Source of the DNA: Oscillospiraceae bacterium
Lineage (GTDB): Bacteria > Bacillota > Clostridia > Oscillospirales > Oscillospiraceae
Assembly (NCBI GenBank): GCA_020025345.1
Contig: JAHHSH010000047.1
Coordinates: forward strand, 1 to 12,476
Reading direction: 5' to 3'
Length of the DNA: 12,476 nucleotides
The translations under genes were made by a program, and so were the position numbers. The first letter of the stretch is position 1; each line of letters starts with the position of its first letter. A model generated the notes under the pieces. That model was not told the origin of the DNA. It ran no database searches and saw only the letters and a program-made list of their open reading frames with translations. Positions 7,387-12,476 of the stretch are shown here, in pieces.

Positions 7387-7426
7387 CGTCAACGATACAT
7401 AAAGAATGAAAAATGAGGTGCAGCTT

Positions 7427-8458
7427 ATGTGTTCACTGGCAAAGGATATCGGTATTGACTTGGGTACCGCATCGGTACTGGTATATGTGAAGGATAAGGG
7501 TGTCGTGCTCAACGAGCCCAGCGTGGTAGCCATCGACAAGAATGATGGCCGCCTTTTGAAGGTGGGCGCTGATGCGCAGGCAATGCTGGGTCGTACCCCC
7601 GGCAACATCGTGGCCATCCGTCCCCTCCATGAGGGCGTGATTTCCGACTACGACATGACCGAGCGTATGCTCAAGGAGTTTATCCGCAAGGTGTCCGGCG
7701 GCTTCCATTTCATCAAGCCCCGTGTCATCATCTGCGTTCCCTCCGGCATTACGGAGGTCGAGGAGCGCGCCGTGATCGACGCCGGTATTCAGGCCGGTGC
7801 ACGCCGCGTCTACCTCATTGAGGAGCCTGTGGCAGCTGCCATCGGTGCCGGTATTGATATTGCCAAGCCCGATGGACATATGGTGGTGGATATCGGCGGC
7901 GGTACGGCGGATATTGCTGTGATCTCCCTCTCCGGTGTGGTGGAGTCTGCCTCCATCAAGGTGGCCGGTGACCAGTTCAACGAGTCCATCGTCAAGTATA
8001 TGCGCCGCAAGCACAATATGCTCATCGGTGAGCGCACCGCAGAGCTGCTGAAGATCGAGATCGGCTGTGTCTATCCCAAGGAGGAGGAGACTTCTATCGA
8101 GATTAAGGGCCGCTGCTTGATGACCGGCCTGCCCAAGAGCATCCGCGTCACCTCCAGCGAGATGATGGAGGCTTTTGAAGAGCCGGTGGAGCGCATTCTG
8201 GAGGCCATTCACGGCGTGCTGGAGCGTACTCCCCCTGAGCTGGTGGCTGATATTTCCGACAACGGCATTGTCATGACCGGCGGCGGCAGCCTGGTGGAGG
8301 GCTTTGATAAGCTGATCACCTCCCGCACCGGCATCCAGACGGTGGTGGCGGATGATGCCATCTCCTGTGTGGCTGAAGGTACCGGCAGAAGTCTGGAGTG
8401 GGTCAGTTCCATGCACGACGGCACGGTGAACCTGTCCCGCAGACGGCAGATGAACTAA
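7427..8458 (+). CDS. mreB: MreB/Mbl-family actin-like rod-shape protein
   Basis: MreB-type proteins polymerise under the inner face of the membrane and guide cell-wall synthesis. Counting from ATG 7427 there are 343 residues, normal for the family. Actin-fold ATP-binding motifs are present: phosphate-1 loop IGIDLGTAS (Asp11), phosphate-2 loop DIGGGTAD (Asp155) and the adenosine loop TGGGS (Gly285-287). ATG 7427 is preferred over the in-frame ATG at 7406 because GAGGTG at 7415-7420 lies six bases before it, while 7406 has no such site and the extra seven residues are not family-like. The gene stands alone, with its own promoter and terminator and no mreC or mreD neighbour. This suggests a paralogue (Mbl or MreBH-like) or a dispersed arrangement; sequence alone does not tell which. 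Confidence 0.9.
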   Translation: MCSLAKDIGIDLGTASVLVYVKDKGVVLNEPSVVAIDKNDGRLLKVGADAQAMLGRTPGNIVAIRPLHEGVISDYDMTERMLKEFIRKVSGGFHFIKPRVIICVPSGITEVEERAVIDAGIQAGARRVYLIEEPVAAAIGAGIDIAKPDGHMVVDIGGGTADIAVISLSGVVESASIKVAGDQFNESIVKYMRRKHNMLIGERTAELLKIEIGCVYPKEEETSIEIKGRCLMTGLPKSIRVTSSEMMEAFEEPVERILEAIHGVLERTPPELVADISDNGIVMTGGGSLVEGFDKLITSRTGIQTVVADDAISCVAEGTGRSLEWVSSMHDGTVNLSRRRQMN

Positions 8459-8472
8459 TAGAATAGCACGGT

Positions 8473-8512
8473 AAAGGCCGCAAACTGTTTTGTGCAGTTT
8501 GCGGCCTTTTTT
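8473..8512 (+). terminator. Intrinsic terminator of mreB
   Basis: A perfect 15-base-pair stem (AAAGGCCGCAAACTG at 8473-8487 with its complement at 8495-8509) and a seven-base loop run into a six-T tract (8507-8512). It lies 14 bases after the mreB stop and is the strongest terminator in the window. Confidence 0.97.
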
Positions 8513-8537
8513 ATAGCAAGATATTAACAATTAGATA

Positions 8538-8565
8538 TTGACATTTATAAAAAAGCGAATAAGAT
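8538..8565 (+). promoter_or_regulatory. Promoter for the aminotransferase gene
   Basis: A perfect TTGACA at 8538-8543 is followed after 16 bases by TAAGAT (8560-8565). GATTAT at 8563-8568 with a 19-base gap is an alternative -10. Its place between the mreB terminator and the next gene supports it, though the -10 is imperfect. Confidence 0.6.
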
Positions 8566-8632
8566 TATACGTAATAGCTTGCAATCAGCGATGGCGCTGT
8601 GCCATGTTCTAAAATATTAGGAGGTAATGACC

Positions 8633-9823
8633 ATGAAGATTTCCAGCCGCGTCGAAAAATCCGGGCTTTCGCCCATGCGTAAGTTCCACCCCTATGCTGT
8701 GGCAGCCGAAGCCAAGGGGCGCAGCATCTACCATCTGAACATCGGCCAGCCGGATATCGCTACACCTCCGGCGTATTTTGAGGCGGTGAGGAATTTTCAC
8801 CAGCCGGTGCTGGCCTATGCACCTTCTGCAGGTATTCCCGAATTGATTTCTGCCGTGCAGAAGTACTATGATGCTCTGGATATCCACTACGACGAGAGTG
8901 AGATCCTTATTACCTCCGGCGGCAGTGAGGCACTGCAGATCGTCTTCAACTGCATTTTAGAAGACGGGGACGAGATCATTATCCCCGAACCTTTTTATCC
9001 CAACTACAGCACGATGATTAACCTCTGCGGCGCTGTGATTCACGGCGTTCCTACCTGTCCGGAGGAGGGCTATCACTATGCCAATCGTGCTAAGATCGAG
9101 GCGTGCATCAATGAGCATACCCGTGCGATCCTCTGCACCAATCCCGGCAACCCTACCGGCACCGTGCTGACAGCGGAAGAGATGCGGATGCTGGTGGATG
9201 TGGCAAAGGAGCACGATCTGTTCCTCATCGGCGACGAGGCCTACCGTGAGTTCGTCTATGCCGGTGAGCCGCTGCAGTCCTTCGGTTCCTATGCAGATGC
9301 CGGGGAGAATATCATCGTGATCGATACCGTTTCCAAGCGGTTCTCCGCCTGCGGTGCGCGTATCGGCTGCCTGCTGACCCACAATAAGGACGTGCTGGCC
9401 AACGCCATGAAGCTGTGTCAGGGTCGTCTGTCTGTGGCGACGCTGGATCAGGTGGCGGCAGCTGCGCTCTACAACGTGGACGGTGATTATTTCAGCGCTG
9501 TGCGTGAGGAGTATAAGCACCGCCGCGATACGGTGATGCGCAAGCTGAAGGAGATTCCCGGCGTGGTGTGCGAGTGTCCCAAGGGCGCCTTCTATATCAT
9601 GGCGGCACTGCCGGTAGATGACGCGGATAAGTTCCAGCGCTGGCTGCTGGAGGAGTTTGAGGACAACGGCGACACCGTCATGTTTGCCCCCGGTGAGCCT
9701 TTCTATCAGACGCCGGGCAAGGGCAAGAACGAGGTACGCATCGCCTATGTGCTGGAGCAGGAGAAGCTGGAACGGGCGATGGATCTGCTGGCACTGGGCA
9801 TCAAGGCCTACAACGCGCGATAA
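8633..9823 (+). CDS. PLP-dependent aminotransferase, class I/II
   Basis: This fold-type I aminotransferase has 396 residues from ATG 8633, a normal length. The start at 8633 is preferred over ATG 8627 because AGGAGGT at 8619-8625 is seven bases from 8633 but only one base from 8627. Visible landmarks are NPGNPTGT from Asn170, GDEAY with Asp201 (pyridine nitrogen) and Tyr204, the Schiff-base lysine Lys235 in TVSKRFS, and Arg369 in NEVRIAY, which binds the substrate carboxylate. These fit the aspartate/aromatic/alanine-type subgroup; the amino acid preference cannot be read from the sequence. The enzyme is cytoplasmic. The gene appears to be transcribed alone, with a promoter upstream and a strong hairpin after the stop. 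Confidence 0.94.
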   Translation: MKISSRVEKSGLSPMRKFHPYAVAAEAKGRSIYHLNIGQPDIATPPAYFEAVRNFHQPVLAYAPSAGIPELISAVQKYYDALDIHYDESEILITSGGSEALQIVFNCILEDGDEIIIPEPFYPNYSTMINLCGAVIHGVPTCPEEGYHYANRAKIEACINEHTRAILCTNPGNPTGTVLTAEEMRMLVDVAKEHDLFLIGDEAYREFVYAGEPLQSFGSYADAGENIIVIDTVSKRFSACGARIGCLLTHNKDVLANAMKLCQGRLSVATLDQVAAAALYNVDGDYFSAVREEYKHRRDTVMRKLKEIPGVVCECPKGAFYIMAALPVDDADKFQRWLLEEFEDNGDTVMFAPGEPFYQTPGKGKNEVRIAYVLEQEKLERAMDLLALGIKAYNAR

Positions 9824-9839
9824 GAATTTTATAGCAGGA

Positions 9840-9867
9840 AAGAGGGGGTGCTTCGGCATCCCCTCTT
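9840..9867 (+). terminator. UUCG-capped hairpin after the aminotransferase gene
   Basis: A 12-base-pair stem (AAGAGGGGGTGC with GCATCCCCTCTT, one G-T wobble) is closed by a C(UUCG)G tetraloop, which is exceptionally stable. It starts 17 bases after the stop codon. Only two Ts follow the stem, so termination may be partial or the hairpin may mainly protect the mRNA 3' end. Confidence 0.5.
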
Positions 9868-9953
9868 GCAGGGTGCAGGGAAATCTCCGGGAGCAGAGGG
9901 TGAGATATGGGCAGGAACGAAGTGCGCGGGGACGGATCTGTTGCAAATGCACC

Positions 9954-9982
9954 TTGCATCCGGGCCGAGCGAGGCGTAAAAT
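9954..9982 (+). promoter_or_regulatory. Promoter for the DUF2461 gene
   Basis: TTGCAT at 9954-9959 and TAAAAT at 9977-9982 are spaced by 17 bases, about 33 bases before the start codon. The ribosome binding site GGGAGGA (10002-10008) follows. The stretch 9868-9953 holds nothing else that I can support. Confidence 0.55.
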
Positions 9983-10014
9983 GGCAAAAGTAAAAATTTC
10001 CGGGAGGATCGGTC

Positions 10015-10692
10015 ATGTTTGAAGGTTACACGCAGCAGACAGTGGATTTTATGTGGGGCATCCGCTTTAATAATGAGCGGGGCTGGTTTATGGAGCATAA
10101 GGAGGACTATCAGCACTATCTGCTGGAGCCGACCAAGGCACTGGCGCAGGAGGTCTACGAGGGACTGCGGGAAAAGCTGCCCCATGAGCCGCTGATGCTG
10201 AAGGTCTCCCGAATCTATCGGGATGCCCGTCGTCTCCACGGCCGGGGGCCGTATAAGGATCATTTGTGGTTCAGCGTCCGTACCGGTGATGAAAATTGGC
10301 AGGGACACCCTACTTTTTATTTCGAGATCGCACCGGACTACTATAGCTACGGCTTGGGCTTCTGGTGCGCGAAGGCAGCGACCATGGCCAACTTCCGCCG
10401 TCAGGCGGCGGCACAGCCGGAAAAGCTGATGCGCTTGGCGCAGGACATGGAGAGCAAAGGCCATTTTCAGCTGACAGGGGAGGACTACGCCCGGGACAAA
10501 GGGGCACCGAACGAGATGCTGCGGCCGTGGTTCCAGAAGAAGGGACTGTCCTTAAAATTTGAAAATCCGCTGGATGAGCGAATTTTTCGCCCGGAATTGG
10601 CACGGGAATTGGTAGCAGAGTTGGGAGAATTGGTGCCTTTCTACCACTATTTGGCTGAAATCTGTGCTATGGATGAGACGATATTTGAATAA
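10015..10692 (+). CDS. DUF2461 (TIGR02453) family protein
   Basis: This 225-residue cytoplasmic protein matches the DUF2461/TIGR02453 family pattern. It has an N-terminal FNNERGWF segment (about residues 18-25), a central SRIYRDARR ... GPYKDHLW stretch (about residues 64-83), then the aromatic FYFEIAPDYYSYGLGFW region (about 101-117) with its Gly-x-Gly turn. The biochemical function of the family is unknown; no catalytic motif, signal peptide or membrane segment is visible. The ATG is supported by GGGAGGA six bases upstream. It appears to be a single-gene unit, followed 22 bases later by the promoter of the riboswitch-ATPase unit. No terminator was recognised in that short gap. Confidence 0.85.
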   Translation: MFEGYTQQTVDFMWGIRFNNERGWFMEHKEDYQHYLLEPTKALAQEVYEGLREKLPHEPLMLKVSRIYRDARRLHGRGPYKDHLWFSVRTGDENWQGHPTFYFEIAPDYYSYGLGFWCAKAATMANFRRQAAAQPEKLMRLAQDMESKGHFQLTGEDYARDKGAPNEMLRPWFQKKGLSLKFENPLDERIFRPELARELVAELGELVPFYHYLAEICAMDETIFE

Positions 10693-10714
10693 ACTGTAAA
10701 ATAAGAAAAGCCCA

Positions 10715-10744
10715 TTGACAAGAGGGAAAAACGGTTGTTATAAT
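10715..10744 (+). promoter_or_regulatory. Consensus promoter for the riboswitch-ATPase transcript
   Basis: Perfect TTGACA (10715-10720) and perfect TATAAT (10739-10744) are separated by 18 bases. Transcription should start near 10751, just before the riboswitch. A full-consensus promoter fits control exerted mainly after initiation. Confidence 0.9.
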
Positions 10745-10765
10745 AGATATGACAATAGGATAGCT

Positions 10766-10868
10766 CCGCTTTGAGGGAGTAATTCCTCCTGCTGCTTCGG
10801 TGGGAGAAGCTGATTCGTCACAACGGTCGATTTTCGGCCCGGACAGCTTTGAAAGAATGAGACTCATA
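10766..10868 (+). promoter_or_regulatory. yybP-ykoY (Mn2+) riboswitch aptamer
   Basis: The hallmarks of the yybP-ykoY manganese-sensing class are present in order: the GGAGTA loop (10776-10781), TCGTCA (10815-10820) beginning the conserved internal part, a small stem (GGTCG / CGGCC), CCGGAC (10839-10844) and the 3' loop GAAAG...GAGAC (10851-10863). Helix AAGCTG (10807-10812) pairs with CAGCTT (10844-10849). P1 is TGAG (10772-10775) with CTCA (10863-10866). In this class Mn2+ bridges the two A/G-rich loops and stabilises P1. Here the 3' strand of P1 is also the 5' arm of the terminator that follows, so metal binding should permit read-through. Its place before a P-type ATPase matches known members of the class. 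Confidence 0.92.
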
Positions 10869-10899
10869 CGCAAGCACAGCGCTGGCGTATGAGTTTTTT
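10862..10899 (+). terminator. Riboswitch-controlled intrinsic terminator
   Basis: ACTCATACGC (10862-10871) pairs perfectly with GCGTATGAGT (10885-10894), and a six-T run (10894-10899) follows. The 5' arm shares bases 10863-10866 with aptamer helix P1, so the two folds exclude each other. This is the expression platform: OFF without metal, ON when the aptamer is closed. Confidence 0.92.
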
Positions 10900-10944
10900 A
10901 ATTTGTAAAATACTAAAGATATAGATGAAAAAGGAGAGTATGTG

Positions 10945-12476
10945 ATGGAACGTGAATACACTTTATCCAGCCAGCAGGTGCTGCAGGAGCTGCAAAGTGC
11001 CGATACCGGCCTGAGCAGTGCCGAAGCCCAGCAGAGGCGGGAGAAGTATGGCCCCAACAAGCTGAAAGAAGCGGAAAAGGCCACACTGCTGCAGCGCTTT
11101 GTCGCCCAGCTGAAAGACCCGATGCTGCTCATTCTGCTGGCGGCTGCGGCTGTCTCTGCCGTGACCAGCATCCTGTCCCATGAGAGCATGACGGATGTGA
11201 TCATCATTTTGCTGGTGGTACTCCTCAATGCGATTCTAGGCGTTTTGCAGGAGAGCAAGGCAGAGGCTGCCATTGAGGCGCTGCAGACCATGACTGCGGC
11301 CACCTGTAAGGTGCTGCGTGACGGCAAGCAGGTGGTACTGCACAGCGATGAGCTGGTGCCCGGTGATGTGGTGATCCTGGAGGCCGGTGATGCCGTGCCT
11401 GCCGATGGCCGTCTGCTGGAGAGTGCTTCTTTGAAGATCGAGGAAGCTGCCCTCACCGGTGAGAGTGTCCCGGTCAATAAGGCCATCGAGGTGCTGGGTC
11501 TGGGCGCAAGCAAAGACGTGCCGCTGGGTGACCGGAAGAATATGTGCTATATGGGCTCCACCGTGGTTTATGGCCGCGGCCGCGCCGTAGTGACCCACAC
11601 CGGAATGGAAACCGAGATGGGTAAGATCGCCGGCGTGCTGGCCAATACGGCGGAGGAGCAGACGCCCCTGCAGCGCCGTCTGACGGAGCTGGGCAAGACC
11701 ATGTCCAAGCTGGTGCTGGGCATCTGCATCTTTATCTTCATTTTCGACCTCTTCATGGCGGGCAGCTTCAGCCTCAATACGGTGCTGGAGACCTTCATGG
11801 TTGCCGTTTCTCTGGCTGTTGCCGCGATCCCCGAGGGCCTTGCCACGGTGGTGACGGTGGTGCTGAGCATTGGCGTGACCAATATGAGTAAGCGCAATGC
11901 CGTGATTCGCCGCCTGACGGCTGTGGAAACACTGGGATGTACGCAGGTCATCTGCTCGGATAAGACCGGTACGCTGACCCAGAATAAGATGACCGTGGTG
12001 GAGCACGTAGGCGACGAGCAGCTGCTGGCTACGGCCATGACGCTGTGCTGTGACGCCAATCTGGATGAGCAGGGCGTGGCACAGGGTGAGCCTACCGAGG
12101 CGGCTCTGGTGAATTTCGGCGCCAAGTGCGGCCTGCCCAAGCCGGAGCTGGAGAAGGTACATCCCCGTCGTGCCGAGGCACCCTTCGATTCCTCTCGTAA
12201 GATGATGAGCACCGTCCATACCGATGGTGACAGCTTTATTCAGTACACCAAGGGCGCCCCGGATGAGGTGCTCAAGTGCTGTACGCACTATATTGAAAAT
12301 GGCGAGATCCATCCCATGACGGATGAGCGCCGCAGCCAGATTCTGGCGGACAACAAGGCTATGGCTGACCGCGCTCTTCGTGTACTGGCGGCTGCCCAGC
12401 GCGTCTGGACGGCAATGCCCGACAGCTGTGAGCCCAAGGATCTGGAGCAGGATCTGTGCTTCATCGGCCTGACCGG
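10945..12476 (+). CDS. Type II P-type cation-transporting ATPase, probable Mn2+/Ca2+ exporter (3' end outside window)
   Basis: The first 510 residues of a P-type ATPase are present; the frame is open at the right edge. Features in order: an N-terminal cation-ATPase domain (residues 1-55), membrane helices M1 (about 60-77) and M2 (about 84-103), actuator motif TGES at 171-174, M3 (about 256-273), M4 with the ion-binding PEGL at 296-299, the phosphorylation site DKTGT with Asp339, and nucleotide-domain KGAPD at 436-440. This pattern is that of type II (Ca2+-ATPase/SERCA-like) pumps rather than the CPx heavy-metal type. The Mn2+ riboswitch just upstream argues that the pump exports Mn2+, as for some known riboswitch-linked ATPases, although Ca2+ transport cannot be excluded. 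AAGGAG at 10931-10936 is eight bases from ATG 10945. Confidence 0.95.
   Translation, partial: MEREYTLSSQQVLQELQSADTGLSSAEAQQRREKYGPNKLKEAEKATLLQRFVAQLKDPMLLILLAAAAVSAVTSILSHESMTDVIIILLVVLLNAILGVLQESKAEAAIEALQTMTAATCKVLRDGKQVVLHSDELVPGDVVILEAGDAVPADGRLLESASLKIEEAALTGESVPVNKAIEVLGLGASKDVPLGDRKNMCYMGSTVVYGRGRAVVTHTGMETEMGKIAGVLANTAEEQTPLQRRLTELGKTMSKLVLGICIFIFIFDLFMAGSFSLNTVLETFMVAVSLAVAAIPEGLATVVTVVLSIGVTNMSKRNAVIRRLTAVETLGCTQVICSDKTGTLTQNKMTVVEHVGDEQLLATAMTLCCDANLDEQGVAQGEPTEAALVNFGAKCGLPKPELEKVHPRRAEAPFDSSRKMMSTVHTDGDSFIQYTKGAPDEVLKCCTHYIENGEIHPMTDERRSQILADNKAMADRALRVLAAAQRVWTAMPDSCEPKDLEQDLCFIGLT

Noticed and set aside
7406..7408. ATG at 7406 as the mreB start
   Set aside because: No ribosome binding site precedes it, and the GAGGTG site serving ATG 7427 would lie inside the coding region.
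8627..8629. ATG at 8627 as the aminotransferase start
   Set aside because: It sits one base from the AGGAGGT site; the in-frame ATG at 8633 has proper spacing.
9981..10022. A 13-codon frame (ATG at 9981) ahead of the DUF2461 gene
   Set aside because: Its start overlaps the predicted -10 box, upstream of the likely transcript start, and it has no ribosome binding site.
1..12476. CRISPR arrays, tRNA or rRNA genes, transposases, phage genes or toxin-antitoxin pairs
   Set aside because: I looked on both strands and saw no regularly spaced repeats, no cloverleaf-like segments and no such protein families; the only clear direct repeat is the duplicated uvrA tail.

Overview
The window reads as one chromosomal stretch with every supported gene on the + strand. 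Several features fit a low-branching Clostridia-type Firmicute, most likely of the Oscillospiraceae/Oscillospirales kind: RecD2 and ComF-type proteins, strong GGAGG-type ribosome binding sites, TTGACA/TATAAT promoters, U-tailed intrinsic terminators, and a manganese riboswitch of the yybP-ykoY class. The coding DNA is fairly GC-rich. The taxon is an inference from gene content and style, not from a marker gene.

Layout. (1) At 3-830 is the 3' part of a membrane-embedded M28 zinc peptidase, overlapping uvrA by 11 bases. (2) uvrA (820-3648) is complete. Just after it lies the oddest structure in the window. The last 80-84 bases of uvrA are repeated at 3769-3852, and the two copies flank a 118-base non-coding insert made of three perfect hairpins. 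(3) A small single-pass membrane protein (3916-4245), recD2 (4258-6468) and comF (6465-7127) follow head to tail and look like one transcription unit. (4) After a 170-base spacer, a standalone mreB-type gene (7427-8458) has its own promoter, a structured leader and a strong terminator. (5) A class I/II aminotransferase (8633-9823) has its own promoter and is followed by a UUCG-capped hairpin. (6) A DUF2461/TIGR02453 protein (10015-10692) has a promoter just upstream. (7) A consensus promoter, a yybP-ykoY Mn2+ riboswitch with a mutually exclusive terminator, and a type II P-type ATPase (10945 to the window end) form a regulated cation-export unit.

How the genes work together. uvrA, recD2 and comF are DNA repair, DNA unwinding and DNA-uptake-type functions grouped together. 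mreB serves cell shape. The riboswitch and ATPase form a self-contained metal homeostasis module: Mn2+ binding to the leader should prevent termination and switch on the pump. No rRNA, tRNA, CRISPR array, transposase or phage gene was seen. The most unusual feature is the duplicated uvrA tail around the triple-hairpin element. The riboswitch-ATPase pair is a known class, but it gives a strong substrate prediction.
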